Shown here piece by piece: positions 27,998 to 38,498 of a DNA stretch of 64,000 nucleotides. The position numbers were made by a program, and so were the translations under genes. The notes beneath the pieces were generated by a model. That model was not told the origin of the DNA. It worked only from the letters and a program-made list of their open reading frames with translations, and made no database searches. Source of the DNA: Pseudomonadota bacterium (lineage in GTDB: Bacteria; Pseudomonadota; Gammaproteobacteria; Burkholderiales; Rhodocyclaceae); NCBI GenBank assembly GCA_018241665.1, contig JAFEDK010000017.1, positions 180,745-244,744 on the forward strand, written 5' to 3'. Position 1 is the stretch's first letter, and each line of letters begins with the position of its first letter.

Positions 27998-30727
27998 ATG
28001 TCCCTGATCCCCCGTCGCCTGCCCCTGGCCGTGTTTCTTGCCGTACAGATGCTGATGCCCGCCGCGGAGGCCGCGGGGAAAACCGAGGCGGTCGTGCCGA
28101 AGGCGGAGGCCGAGGCGGGCGGGTTTGCGTCGTACCGGCTGGCCAATGGCTTCAAGATCATCCTGGCGCCGTTTCCGTCGGCGGCGAGCGTGCGGGTCGA
28201 GCTGCTGGTAAAGACCGGCAGCAAGCAGGAGGGCTATGGCGAGACCGGCATGGCGCACCTGCTGGAGCACATGCTGTTCAAGAGCGCCGGCCCGCGCGCC
28301 GACCTGAAGCGGGACCTGACCGCGCTGGGGGCGACATGGAACGGCACGACCTCCACCGACCGCACCAACTATTTCGAGGTGGTGGCCGCCGAGCCGGAGA
28401 AGGTGGACGAGGTGCTGCGCCTGGAGGCGGACCGCTTCATCCGCGCCAGCTTCACCAAGGCCCACCTGGCCAGCGAGATGACGGTGGTGCGCAACGAGCT
28501 GGAGCGCAACGACACCGATCCGGGCAGCGTGGTGATGCGCGCGCTGCAGCGCCAGTCCTATTTCTGGCACGGCTACGGGCGGCCGACCATCGGCGCGCGC
28601 AGCGACATCGAGGACGCACCCTTCGAGGCGCTGCAGGCCTTCCACCGCAAGCATTATCGGCCGGACAACGCGGCGCTGATCGTCACCGGCAACTTCGACA
28701 CGCAGCGCGTGCTGGCGCTGGCCAGCCGCCTGTTCGCCGAGGCGCGCAACCCGGCCGAGCCCAAGCCGGCCACGTGGACGCGCGAGGAGCCGCGCGCCGT
28801 CATCAACCGCAGCGAGCTGTTCCTGCCGGCCGGCACCACCATCGCCGCCAGCGGCTGGAAGCTGCCGGGCATGCGTGATCGCAGCCTGTACGCCTTCGAT
28901 CTGGGCGTCAGCGCCATCTGCGCGCAGGACTGGGGCAGCCTGCGCAAGGATCTGGTGCTGGAGCGCAAGCTGGCGGTGTCGGCCCAGTGCCGCACCCAGT
29001 TCCAGTCCGACTACAGCCTGCTGGTCGGCAGCGCCTCGGCGGGCAAGGACGCCGATGCCGAAGCCCTCGGCCGCGCGCTGCGCGAGCACCTGGAGACGGC
29101 GGCACGCCAGGGCATCAGCCAGGAACAGCTGGAGCGCGCCCGCCAGGCCGAGCTGAACGGCTACGAGCGGTTGGCCAGCAACCACGAGAGCGTAGCCAGC
29201 CTGCTGTCCCGCGCCGAGGTGGCCGGCGACTGGCGCCTGTTCTTCTGGCAGCGCGACCGGGCCCGCGACGTGACGCTGGACGAGGTGAACGCGGCGCTGC
29301 GCAAATGGGTGGTGCCGACCAACCGGGCCGACGTGCTGCTGCGCCACGGCGACCAGCCGGAAGTGCCGGCATGGACCGCCGCGCCGGCGGCGCAGGAACT
29401 GGTCGCCGGTGGCAACTGGCCGACGCTGGCCCAGGCCAGCGACCCGATGCCCGCCAGTGCGGTGGAACTCGCCAAGGCCAGCGTGACGGTGCCGCTGCCC
29501 GGCGAGACGGCCAGGGCCGTGCTGATCCCGCGCAAGACCCAGGGGGCGCTGGCCTGGATCAGCCTCAACAACGACTACGGCAACACCCAGGCCTTCACCG
29601 GCCGCCGCGTGGCCTGCAACTTCGGCAGCAGCCTGCTGGCTTACGGTGGCGCGGGCCTCGACCGGGACCAGCTCGACGCGAAGCTCGAAGCCCTGCAGGC
29701 CCAGTGGTCCCTGAGCCTTGGCGAGATCACGCTGGAAGTGCCGTGCAAGAACGCCGAGGCCGCGCTGGATATCCTGCTGGCGGTGTGGGCCAAGCCGAGC
29801 CTGCCGCAGAACGAATTCGAGCGCATGAAGGCGGCGTCCATCGCCCGCCTCGAGGCCGCGCTGAAGGACCCGGCCGCCGTGGCGTCCAGCCAGGCCGCGC
29901 TGCGCTTCGACAACTACCCGGACGAGCATCCCAACCAGCCCTGGTCGCTGGAGCGCCAGCTGGCCGCGGTGCGGTCCGCCACCTACGAGCAGGCCCGCCA
30001 GTGCGTCGCCGACCTGCACGGCATCGGCCGGCTGCGCCTGGCGGCGGTGGGCGATTTCACGCCGGCCGACGTGCAGGGCCTGTGGGGCAAGGTTGCGCAG
30101 CTGCCGAAATCCCCGGTGCCCTATGAACGCATCCGCGAGGAGGCCGCGCCGGCCGCCGTCGACACGGCGCCCATCGTGGTGAGCATGCCGGCCAAGCCGA
30201 ACGCCTCGGTGGTCGGCCAGGCCCTGCTGCCGATCACCGACGATTCGCCGGATTTTCCGGCCCTGCGCATTGCCGCCAAGGTGCTCGGCGGCGATGCCGA
30301 CAGCCGCATCTGGCAGCGTCTGCGCGAGAAGGAAGGCCTGGCCTACGGGGCCGGCGTCAGCCTCGCCGGGCGCAGCTTCGACCCGCGCAGCAGCTTCCGG
30401 CTGCAGGCCTCGGCGGCCAGCACGCAGGCGGAGGCCGCGCGGGCCAGCCTGCAGGCCGAACTGGCCCGCGCCCTGAAGGACGGTTTCAGCGAACAGGAAG
30501 TGGAGCGCGCCAAGCGCACCTGGCTGGAGGAGCGCAAGACCGGGCTGCGCAACGAGAAGGGCTTTGTCGGCGTGCTCTCCGCCGGCCTGGAAAACGGCCA
30601 CGACTACGCGTGGATCGCCCAGTACGACGCGCAGATTTCCCGCCTCAGCGCCGCCGACGTGACCGCGGTGTTCCGCAAGTATCTGCAGGGCGCGCCGCTG
30701 GTGTGGTCGGTCGGCCGCGGCGAGTAG
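27998..30727 (+). CDS. M16 family zinc metallopeptidase, periplasmic, two M16 halves
   Basis: A 909-aa insulinase/pitrilysin-type peptidase. The ATG at 27998 gives a signal peptide (LPLAVFLAVQMLMPAAEAAG). The first half has the inverted zinc motif HLLEHMLF with the downstream glutamate in VVRNELERND. The second half (from about residue 480) has the M16 fold but no zinc motif, as in two-domain M16 proteins. The closing part contains LREKEGLAYGAGVSLAG. It stands alone and divergent from the sigma operon. It probably degrades small peptides in the periplasm. Confidence 0.92.
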   Translation: MSLIPRRLPLAVFLAVQMLMPAAEAAGKTEAVVPKAEAEAGGFASYRLANGFKIILAPFPSAASVRVELLVKTGSKQEGYGETGMAHLLEHMLFKSAGPRADLKRDLTALGATWNGTTSTDRTNYFEVVAAEPEKVDEVLRLEADRFIRASFTKAHLASEMTVVRNELERNDTDPGSVVMRALQRQSYFWHGYGRPTIGARSDIEDAPFEALQAFHRKHYRPDNAALIVTGNFDTQRVLALASRLFAEARNPAEPKPATWTREEPRAVINRSELFLPAGTTIAASGWKLPGMRDRSLYAFDLGVSAICAQDWGSLRKDLVLERKLAVSAQCRTQFQSDYSLLVGSASAGKDADAEALGRALREHLETAARQGISQEQLERARQAELNGYERLASNHESVASLLSRAEVAGDWRLFFWQRDRARDVTLDEVNAALRKWVVPTNRADVLLRHGDQPEVPAWTAAPAAQELVAGGNWPTLAQASDPMPASAVELAKASVTVPLPGETARAVLIPRKTQGALAWISLNNDYGNTQAFTGRRVACNFGSSLLAYGGAGLDRDQLDAKLEALQAQWSLSLGEITLEVPCKNAEAALDILLAVWAKPSLPQNEFERMKAASIARLEAALKDPAAVASSQAALRFDNYPDEHPNQPWSLERQLAAVRSATYEQARQCVADLHGIGRLRLAAVGDFTPADVQGLWGKVAQLPKSPVPYERIREEAAPAAVDTAPIVVSMPAKPNASVVGQALLPITDDSPDFPALRIAAKVLGGDADSRIWQRLREKEGLAYGAGVSLAGRSFDPRSSFRLQASAASTQAEAARASLQAELARALKDGFSEQEVERAKRTWLEERKTGLRNEKGFVGVLSAGLENGHDYAWIAQYDAQISRLSAADVTAVFRKYLQGAPLVWSVGRGE

Positions 30728-30753
30728 GCGCGCCGTCGCCAAAGCCGTTGAAT

Positions 30754-30820
30754 GTAGGGGCGAATTCATTCGCCCGCGGACTCCGTTCCTGCGACCCAGG
30801 GCGAATGAATTCGCCCCTAC
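30754..30820. repeat. REP-like element, paired hairpins
   Basis: Two arms of 22 bp (30754-30775 and 30799-30820) are exact inverted copies around a 23-base spacer. Each arm also folds on itself around GGGCGAATTCATTCGCCC. The same unit recurs at 52681-52767, so it is a dispersed genomic repeat of the REP/BIME type. It lies between the M16 peptidase and gshA, which converge, and could also end transcription in both directions. Confidence 0.88.
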
Positions 30821-30832
30821 GACAGCCGCAGG

Positions 30833-32407
30833 CTAGGTGTGGATGGCGCTCAGATAGTGCGCCATGTAGTCCTCGAAGCTGCCTTGTTGCTCCGCTTCCA
30901 GCCTGGCCTGGGCGGCCAGGGAGTCGCTGGCGGCCTGTTCGAAGCGGGCTTCCGCGTCGGCGTCCAGCGGGTGCTGGCGGAACCATTCGGCGTGGCGCTC
31001 GGCCTGGCGGCAGCCGAAGGCGAACAGGCTGATCTTGTCGTCCTGCAGGCTCTTCAGCACCTGGGCGGAGGGCGTCAGCGATACGTCCTCCAGCTTGGCC
31101 CGCTGGGCGTCCAGCGCGCGGCGGTGCTGGTCGTGGCCGAAGGCGGCGTCGAGCCGGTCGGCACAGGCGCCGATGCGCTCCAGCAGTTCCAGCCCCCATT
31201 CCTTGAGGCCGATCGGCTTGCCGTGGCGCTTCAACTGCAGGCCCGGCTTGCGGCCTTCATTGACGCTGCGCGCGAAGTTGCCGGTGCATTCGCCGCATTC
31301 GCCGGAGATCAGGCCGGGGCCGTCCTCCAGCGCGCAGAACAGCAGGAAGGCGTCGAGGAAGCGCGTTTCGGTGAGGTCGATGCCCAGCGGCAGGAAGGGG
31401 TTGAGGTCCAGGCAGCGGACTTCGACGTACTGCACGCCGCGGGCGCCCAGCGCCTGCAACGGCCGCTCGCCGCTGTTGATCACGCGCTTGGGGCGGATCG
31501 TCGAGTAGTACTCGTTCTCGATCTGCAGCACGTTGGTGTTGAGCTGCACCCACTCGCCGTCCCGCTGCGTGCCGACCGCCGCGTAGGGGGCGTAAGGCGT
31601 GCTCACGGCGCGGCGCAGGCTGTCCAGGTAGCTGTCCAGGCTGTCGTAGCAGGGCGTCAGGCTGGCCTGGGCCTCGCTCTGGTAGCCCAGGTCACTCATG
31701 CGCAGGCTGGTCGCCCACGGCAGGTACAGGGTTTCGGCGTCCAGCGTGTCGAGGCGGTGCGGTTGGCCGCGGAAGAAGCTGGCGCCCACCGCCGGCGAGG
31801 CGCCGAACAGGTAGGGCAGCAGCCAGCTGTAGCGGCGGAAGTTGCGGATCAGCGCGATGTAACAGGCCGATTGCCAGTCCTGCGCCGGGCGCGTGTCGCC
31901 TTCCTCCTGCTGCAGCAGCGGCCACAGGGCCTCGGGCAGCGAGAAGTTGTAGTGGATGCCGGCGATGCACTGCATCGTCTTGCCGTAGCGCACTGCCAGG
32001 CCCTTGCGATAGACGTGCTTGAGGCGGCCGACGTGGCTGCGGCCGTAGTCGGCGATCGGGATGGTGGCTTCGTCCGGCAGCCGGCACGGCATCGAGTTGG
32101 GCCACAGGGTCTCGGTGCCGAGGTGGGCCTGGACGAAGCGGTGGATGGCGTCCAGCTCGTCCAGCGTGTCGGCGGCGTCCTCGCGGGCGTCGGTGATGAA
32201 CTCCAGCAGCGCTTCGGAGTAGTCGGTGGTGATCTGGGTGTGGGTCAGCGCCGAGCCGAGGGCCGGCGGGTGGGGCGTCAGGGCCAGGTCGCCGGCGGGA
32301 TCGACGCGCAGGCTCTCCCGCTCCACGCCGTGTCGGCAGTGACGCAGCAGGGCGTGCCGGTCGGCACGGTCGAAGAGGGCCAGGCGGCGCAGCAGGGGAT
32401 CGCTCAA
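30833..32407 (-). CDS. gshA: Glutamate-cysteine ligase, proteobacterial type
   Basis: This enzyme makes gamma-glutamylcysteine, the first step of glutathione synthesis. The family signature runs through the protein: [41 protein letters not shown], the PYLFGASPA segment, [25 protein letters not shown] and CALEDGPGL. The start is read as TTG at 32407 (giving SDPLLRRL and 524 aa, close to the E. coli enzyme), with AGGA upstream; the frame is open to 32542 but the extra residues look non-coding. It follows the pterin-like operon on the same strand after 153 bases and may be a separate unit. Confidence 0.93.
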   Translation of the reverse strand: MSDPLLRRLALFDRADRHALLRHCRHGVERESLRVDPAGDLALTPHPPALGSALTHTQITTDYSEALLEFITDAREDAADTLDELDAIHRFVQAHLGTETLWPNSMPCRLPDEATIPIADYGRSHVGRLKHVYRKGLAVRYGKTMQCIAGIHYNFSLPEALWPLLQQEEGDTRPAQDWQSACYIALIRNFRRYSWLLPYLFGASPAVGASFFRGQPHRLDTLDAETLYLPWATSLRMSDLGYQSEAQASLTPCYDSLDSYLDSLRRAVSTPYAPYAAVGTQRDGEWVQLNTNVLQIENEYYSTIRPKRVINSGERPLQALGARGVQYVEVRCLDLNPFLPLGIDLTETRFLDAFLLFCALEDGPGLISGECGECTGNFARSVNEGRKPGLQLKRHGKPIGLKEWGLELLERIGACADRLDAAFGHDQHRRALDAQRAKLEDVSLTPSAQVLKSLQDDKISLFAFGCRQAERHAEWFRQHPLDADAEARFEQAASDSLAAQARLEAEQQGSFEDYMAHYLSAIHT

Positions 32408-32560
32408 GGGTCGGATTCCTAGGGGCAGATTCAGTCGGGGCAGAGGCGGTTGCCGGCAGTCGGCGGCCGCGTCGCGACGGATGGGGCGAGAGCCCCATCC
32501 TCCAGTATTGGGCGGCATTATGACGGAAGCCGACCCATGCACGACTATTGTGCGTATCCC

Positions 32561-33445
32561 TTAGAGCGGGAGATGCGGCGGAAGTGCCAGCAGATCCAGA
32601 TGGCCGACCTCCAGGGCCAGCAGGCCGCCGTCCAGCTGGGCCTGGCGCTCGGTGGCCCAGCTGGTAATCCACCGTTCAGCGGCCGGGTCGGCCGCGCGGG
32701 CGACCGCGGCGGCCTCGTCGAGCAGGTAGCGCAGCATGTCCGGCTGGCTCGCCCCGATGCGCCAGTCGCTGCGCGCCGTCGTCACCCGATGGCCGTGGCT
32801 GGCGAGGCAGGCGGCCAGATGGGCGACGGCTTCGTTAGCCAGGGATGGCCCAAAGCCCTTGTCGACGCCCTGATGGCGCTGGAAGCCGGCCAGCACCGGG
32901 GCGTCGGCGGGGTGTGGCGGGTGCCAGGCCCGGCGGCCGTCCACCGTCAGCGTGGCGAGCAGGGGCCGCCGCAGGCGGGCCAGCAGCTTGCCGAGGCGGT
33001 CCAGCCAGGTGGCCGAGACCAGGTCCAGGAAGGCGGTGGTGACCAGGCCGTCGAAGGGAATCCGTTCGAGCGCCTCGAGCTCGCTGGCCAGGTCGAGGCC
33101 TTGCCCGCGTACCGTCCAGCGGGCAAGGCCGGTATCCACGGCGATGTGCTCGCCATCCGCCGTCCAGCGCCAGCCATGGCGGGTGGCCCAGTCCACGATC
33201 TCGGCACGCTGGGCGGTCAGCAGCGCCGGGTCGTGGTCCACCAGCAGCCAGTTTTGATCGCCGCCCAGCAGCGGGGCCAGGACCCGGAAATTGGCGCCGC
33301 TGCCGGCGGCCAGGTCGACGATGCGCAGCGGCCCCGCGGCCTGCCTGCGCAGCGCGGCAGCCAGGCCGTGGGCAAGGGCGGGGCTGCGTGCCTGCCGGTC
33401 GATGGGTTCGCGCAGGCGCAGCCAGTCGGCGGAAAACCCGGTCAT
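32561..33445 (-). CDS. Class I SAM-dependent methyltransferase, last gene of the pterin-like operon
   Basis: A 294-aa methyltransferase. Motif I (VDLAAGSGANFRVLAPLLGG near residue 43) and an acidic loop in LLVDHDPALL mark the Rossmann SAM site; LVTTAFLDLVSATWLDRL is the post-motif region. No close functional relative is recognised. The start overlaps the stop of the glycosyltransferase (ATGA), so it is part of the seven-gene operon that begins at ribA. In that context it probably methylates the pathway intermediate, or a linked sugar. Confidence 0.82.
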   Translation of the reverse strand: MTGFSADWLRLREPIDRQARSPALAHGLAAALRRQAAGPLRIVDLAAGSGANFRVLAPLLGGDQNWLLVDHDPALLTAQRAEIVDWATRHGWRWTADGEHIAVDTGLARWTVRGQGLDLASELEALERIPFDGLVTTAFLDLVSATWLDRLGKLLARLRRPLLATLTVDGRRAWHPPHPADAPVLAGFQRHQGVDKGFGPSLANEAVAHLAACLASHGHRVTTARSDWRIGASQPDMLRYLLDEAAAVARAADPAAERWITSWATERQAQLDGGLLALEVGHLDLLALPPHLPL

Positions 33446-34491
33446 GCGGCCACCTGGTCCAGGGCCGCCGCCCAGCGGTCGATGGCCTGGTCCCAGTCGG
33501 GCAGGACTGCGGCGGCGCCGCGAGCACCGGCGGCCCGGCGGCTGCGCAGCGCGGCGTCGGACAGCAGCTGTTGCAGCGCGCCGCGCAGGGCCGCCACGTC
33601 GCCGGGCGGGACGAGCAGGGCGGCGTCGGCCGGCACCGTGTCTGGAATGGCGCCGGCGGTGGTGGCGACGATGGGCAGGCCGTGGGCCAGGGCTTCGGTG
33701 AACACCATGCCGTAGCCTTCATGGAAGGACGGCAGCGCGAAGAGGTCGGCGTGGCGGTAGGCCTCGGCCAGGCGCTCGGCGGGCTGCTCGCCAAGCAGCG
33801 CGACCCGTTCCTCGAGCCCGTGGGCGGTGATGGCGGCGCGCAGCGCATTGACGCTGCCGGGGGCCCGTTCCAGGCTGCCGATGCAGGTGAGGTGCCAGTC
33901 CAGTTCGCGCAGGCCGGCCAGCGCGTCGATCAGCAGGCGATGGCCCTTGCGCGGGGTGAGCGTGCCGACGGTGAGGATGTCCAGTGTGGCTTTTGCGCGG
34001 CGTGGGCTGCTGGAGGCTGGCTTGGCGGTGCCGGGTGGCGCGATGGCCACGCGTCCGGTGGCCAGCCCGGCGGCGAGCAGATGGCGGGCGGTGTGCGGGC
34101 TGGGGCAGATCGCGCCGCGCAGCCGGGGCCACAGGTCCGCTTCCAAGGTGGCGTAGCGGGCCGCGTCGGCCGGGCCGAGGCCGGTTTCGAGGGACAGGGG
34201 GTGATGGATGAAGCCGACCAGGCGCAGGCGCGCGGCTTCGGCGGTCAGGCACGGGGCGAAGGCCGGTAGCGCCAGGCCGTCGATCACCGCGATGGTGCCG
34301 TCCGGCAGGCTGGCCAGCGCGGCGGTGGCGGCCTGCCGGGCGTGCTCGTCGGCCTCCGGATGGCGGCCTGCCAGTTCCACGAGCTGAACCTGGTGGCCAC
34401 GGGCGCGCAGGCCGTGCACCACCTGCCGGTCGTAGAGATAACCACCGGTGAGCTGATCCAGCGCGCCGGGCACCAGGAAGGCCAGTTCCAT
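33442..34491 (-). CDS. GT4 family glycosyltransferase in the pterin-like operon
   Basis: A 349-aa GT-B fold glycosyltransferase. The N-terminal half has GGYLYDRQVVHGLRARGH; the C-terminal nucleotide-sugar domain has LTVGTLTPRKGHRLLIDAL, and the donor-binding ADLFALPSFHEGYGMVFTEALAHGLPIVAT with the EX7E-type glutamates. Start and stop overlap its neighbours by one and four bases. It may glycosylate the product of the pterin-like pathway; no polysaccharide genes lie nearby other than the OpgH-like gene. Confidence 0.87.
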   Translation of the reverse strand: MELAFLVPGALDQLTGGYLYDRQVVHGLRARGHQVQLVELAGRHPEADEHARQAATAALASLPDGTIAVIDGLALPAFAPCLTAEAARLRLVGFIHHPLSLETGLGPADAARYATLEADLWPRLRGAICPSPHTARHLLAAGLATGRVAIAPPGTAKPASSSPRRAKATLDILTVGTLTPRKGHRLLIDALAGLRELDWHLTCIGSLERAPGSVNALRAAITAHGLEERVALLGEQPAERLAEAYRHADLFALPSFHEGYGMVFTEALAHGLPIVATTAGAIPDTVPADAALLVPPGDVAALRGALQQLLSDAALRSRRAAGARGAAAVLPDWDQAIDRWAAALDQVAA

Positions 34492-34895
34492 CAGCGCAGG
34501 CTGCCCTCGAAGCTGGCCCAGGCGACCGGCGATTCGCGCAGCACCACGCGCAGGGATTCCAGCGCGTCGGCGGTGCCCAGCCCGATGTCACCGGCCGCCA
34601 CGCGGGTCTTGAGGCGCTGGAAGATCACGCCGGCCATCACCTCGGTGGTGGTGTTCTGGCCGTGCAGCTCGGGCAGGGTGTCGAGGTTCTTGAAATTGAA
34701 TTCGCCCAGCACTTCCTTGAGGACTTGCAGGGCCAGGCCGATGTCGCAGACCAGGCCGTTGGCGTCCAGCTCGCGGCGGCGGAATTCGACCTCCACGCCG
34801 TAGGTGGCGCCGTGCAGCTGCTGGGCCGGGCCGAAGATTTCGCCGCGGAAGCTGTGGGCGATCATGATGTGGTCGGATACGGCAAGGCTGTACAT
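34491..34895 (-). CDS. PTPS/QueD-like protein with altered active site
   Basis: A 134-aa protein of the 6-pyruvoyl-tetrahydropterin synthase/6-carboxytetrahydropterin synthase fold (T-fold). The ATG at 34895 (MYSLAVSDHIMIAHSF) is preferred, as the longer reading is Pro/Cys-rich noise. In canonical enzymes a Cys and an H-G-H-N-Y motif supply the catalytic nucleophile and zinc ligands. Here the stretch is GPAQQLHGATYGVEVEF: the second histidine is replaced by alanine and the cysteine is missing. The first His (IAHSF) and the C-terminal T-T-T-E-V glutamate are kept. It is therefore a divergent subfamily, probably with a different reaction. It shares an operon with GTP cyclohydrolase II and a RibD-type reductase. 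Confidence 0.82.
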   Translation of the reverse strand: MYSLAVSDHIMIAHSFRGEIFGPAQQLHGATYGVEVEFRRRELDANGLVCDIGLALQVLKEVLGEFNFKNLDTLPELHGQNTTTEVMAGVIFQRLKTRVAAGDIGLGTADALESLRVVLRESPVAWASFEGSLR

Positions 34896-34926
34896 GGGGC
34901 GGACTCCGGGCTTTGGGTAGACGTGT

Positions 34927-35899
<973 letters not shown>

Positions 35900-35907
<8 letters not shown>

Positions 35908-36700
35908 GGAAGTCGCACTCGATCATCACGTCCTCGCCGAGGATGAAGCGCCGCGTGCGCGGGCGCAGGCTGTGGCACAGGTCGGTGATCTCGGGCAGCA
36001 CGATGCTCGGCCGGCCGGAGCCGAGGATCACCGGCGCCACGGTGATCTGCAGGCGGTCCAGCGCGCCGGCGGCGAGGAAGCGCGACACCGTGACGCCGCC
36101 GCCCTCGATGAACAGCCAGGCCAGCCCGCGCCGGTGCAACGCGTCGCGGATCGCGTGGGGATCGAGGCCGTGGGCGCCGCGGGGAATCGGGATCACCTCG
36201 GCCTGGCCGCGCCGTTCGCCGGGGAGGGCCAGGTCGTCGGCGACGAGGAGCAGGGTCGGCGCCGCGCCGTCGCGGAAGACGCGCTGGCTGCCGTCGAGCC
36301 GTCCGTCCGGGTCGATCACCACGCGGACCGGGTTGCGCCCGGCGCACAGGCGCACCGTCAGCTGCGGGTCGTCGTGCAGTACGGTGTTGGCGCCCACCAG
36401 CACGGCGTCGGCGATGGCGCGCATACGGTGGGTGTGGAGCAGGTCCTCGCCGCCGCTGAGCCAGCGGGAGATGCCGCTGGTGGTGGCGATGCGGCCGTCC
36501 AGGCTCTGGGCCAGGTGGCCGACGGCATATGCGCCGCGGGCGCGGGCGGCGAGCAGCGGCTGGTACAAGGCCTGCAGCGGGCAGCCGGCGTGGGGCGGCG
36601 GGGCGTCGTCGCGGCGCTCGAGCAAGGCCTGCCAGCGGGCTTCGTCCGTCGGTGGCACTGGGTTGGCGGCCACCGCGGCGCTTGTGACGGCCGGGTTCAT
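35900..36700 (-). CDS. RibD C-terminal-type reductase, without deaminase domain
   Basis: A 266-aa protein with the RibD C-terminal (DHFR-like) reductase fold: [67 protein letters not shown], and [19 protein letters not shown]. Normal RibD carries an N-terminal deaminase with H-A-E and PCxxxxxxPC zinc motifs; these are absent and the first 55 residues are unrelated. It would reduce a ribosylamino-pyrimidine such as the product made by GTP cyclohydrolase II, encoded upstream. The ATG at 36700 overlaps the OpgH-like stop (ATGA), and the stop overlaps the dehydrogenase start. Confidence 0.86.
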
Positions 36701-38481
36701 TCGGCCTTGCCAGTGCTTGCCACGGCCAGGCGTGGCGCCGGGGCGAACGGCGTGAACAGGGCCGCGAACCCCGGTTCGGCATGGGGGCGGGCTTCTTCCG
36801 GCACGCGGCACAGGCCCGCCGCGGCCAGCAGTCGGCCGACCCGTGGGTGGGCGCTGAGCATGGCCAGCGGGATCGCGCCGGCGAGGCCGAGGACGAAAGG
36901 TGCCCACAGCCAGACGGCGCCCGGCGCGGCGCGCCAGAACAGCACCGCGAAGGCCGCGCCCAGCAGGGTCTGTGGCCACAGCCGGCGGGCGGCCAGCCGC
37001 AAGGGCACGCCTTCCGCGTCCCGGTGCTGGGCGGTCCACCCCACCTGGCGCCCGAAGGGCAGGCCGAGCAGGAACAGCGTCACCGCGACGGCGGAGACCG
37101 GCGCCAGCAGCATCGAGAAGAGGGTTTCCAGCACCGCGCTGGCCACGACGCGGACACTGCCGCCGTAGGCCTGGCGCAAGGCCGGCCGGGCCAGCACGTC
37201 AGCGAGGGTGGCGAGCTTGGGCGCGAAGCTCATGCCCATCGTCAGTGCGAACAGCACGCCGCCGAGATCCGGGTGCATCGGCAGCTGGCGGGCGAGGCCC
37301 AGCGCGACGAGGCCGAGCCAGGCCGGCGCGCCGGCATACATCGCGATGGCGAGGCCCAGCTGGCAGCGGCTCACCGGCAGCAGGCGCGGCATGCGCAGGA
37401 AGTGGAAATACTGCATGTTGCCCTGGCACCAGCGCAGGTCGCGGCGGACGAACTCGGGCAGGGTCGGCGGATTCTCTTCCCAGCTGCCGGCCTCGTCGGG
37501 CAGCACCCGTACTTCGTAGCCGGCGCGGCGCATCAGCACTGCTTCGAGCTGGTCGTGGCTCAGTACGTCGCCGCCCAGCGGCGGCTGGCCGGGTAGTACC
37601 GGCAGGTGGCAGTGCTCGGTGAAGGGCGCCACGCGGAGGATCGCGTTATGCCCCCAGTAGGGGCCGCAGTCGCCCTGCCAGCTTGCCGCGCCGAGGGTGT
37701 ACGAACGCATGCCGAGGCGCATGCCGAACTGGAAGATGCGGGCGAAGGCGCTGGTGCTCGGCAGGCCGGTGACCAGGGTCTGCAGGATGCCGATCTGCGG
37801 TTGCACCTGCATGATCCGCACGAGGCGCAGCATGGCCGCCGGCGTCATCACGCTGTCGGCGTCGAGGACGATGGCGAATTCGTGCCGGTTCCCCCAGCGT
37901 TCGCAGAAGTCGCGGATGTTGCCGGCCTTGAAGCCGCGGCCCTGCTCGCGGCGACGGTAGGTGACGGCGACATCGGCACCGAAGCGGGCGGACAGGCGGG
38001 CGGCTACGGCCTGCTCGTCGGCGATGATCGCCGCGTCGTTGCTGTCGCTGAGCATGTAGAGGTGGAACCAGCGCCCTTCGCCGGTGGCGGCCAGGCCGCC
38101 GAGCATCAGTTCCAGGTTGCGTTCCAGGCGCTGGGCGTCCTCGTTGCGGATGCAGATCAGCAGCGCGGTGGCGCTGGCAATCGGTTCCTTGCCGGTGATG
38201 CTGCGCAGGTGCGGCGCCACCAGGCCGGCCGGATCCCGCGTGAAGTGCATCAGTGCGAAGCCGATCGCCGCGTTCCAGAAGCCGATCGTGGTCCATGGCA
38301 GGGTCAGCGCGAACAGCAGCAGCATGGCGATGCCGAGGGCGTCCGGCGGGCCGACGAACAGCGTCGCCGCCATCAGCCCCAGCAGGGCGGCGGAGGTGCC
38401 GAGCACCAGCGCGGCGAAGCCGAGGCGGCGTCGGCGCAAGCGCGTGCGTGGGTCGGTGGCGGGGGTAGAGGGGTTTCTCAT
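36697..38481 (-). CDS. OpgH/MdoH-like inner-membrane glucosyltransferase
   Basis: A 594-aa GT2 glycosyltransferase of the glucans-biosynthesis OpgH family. It has N-terminal membrane helices (about 20-75), a cytoplasmic GT-A domain with ALLICIRNEDAQRLERNL, the acidic VLDADSVMTPAAML and GGDVLSHDQLEAVLMRRAG, the R-R-D-L-R-W-C-Q-G-N acceptor motif, and about six further helices. E. coli OpgH is about 250 residues longer at the ends. No opgG gene is present. It sits inside the pterin-like operon, with its stop overlapping the RibD-like start, which is an odd context for a periplasmic-glucan enzyme. Confidence 0.88.
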   Translation of the reverse strand: MRNPSTPATDPRTRLRRRRLGFAALVLGTSAALLGLMAATLFVGPPDALGIAMLLLFALTLPWTTIGFWNAAIGFALMHFTRDPAGLVAPHLRSITGKEPIASATALLICIRNEDAQRLERNLELMLGGLAATGEGRWFHLYMLSDSNDAAIIADEQAVAARLSARFGADVAVTYRRREQGRGFKAGNIRDFCERWGNRHEFAIVLDADSVMTPAAMLRLVRIMQVQPQIGILQTLVTGLPSTSAFARIFQFGMRLGMRSYTLGAASWQGDCGPYWGHNAILRVAPFTEHCHLPVLPGQPPLGGDVLSHDQLEAVLMRRAGYEVRVLPDEAGSWEENPPTLPEFVRRDLRWCQGNMQYFHFLRMPRLLPVSRCQLGLAIAMYAGAPAWLGLVALGLARQLPMHPDLGGVLFALTMGMSFAPKLATLADVLARPALRQAYGGSVRVVASAVLETLFSMLLAPVSAVAVTLFLLGLPFGRQVGWTAQHRDAEGVPLRLAARRLWPQTLLGAAFAVLFWRAAPGAVWLWAPFVLGLAGAIPLAMLSAHPRVGRLLAAAGLCRVPEEARPHAEPGFAALFTPFAPAPRLAVASTGKAE

Positions 38482-38498
38482 CGCAAGCCCGGCTGGCC

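Noticed and set aside
27959-30769. 936-codon minus-strand frame opposite the M16 peptidase
   Set aside because: Antisense artefact; the sense frame has a signal peptide and a zinc motif.
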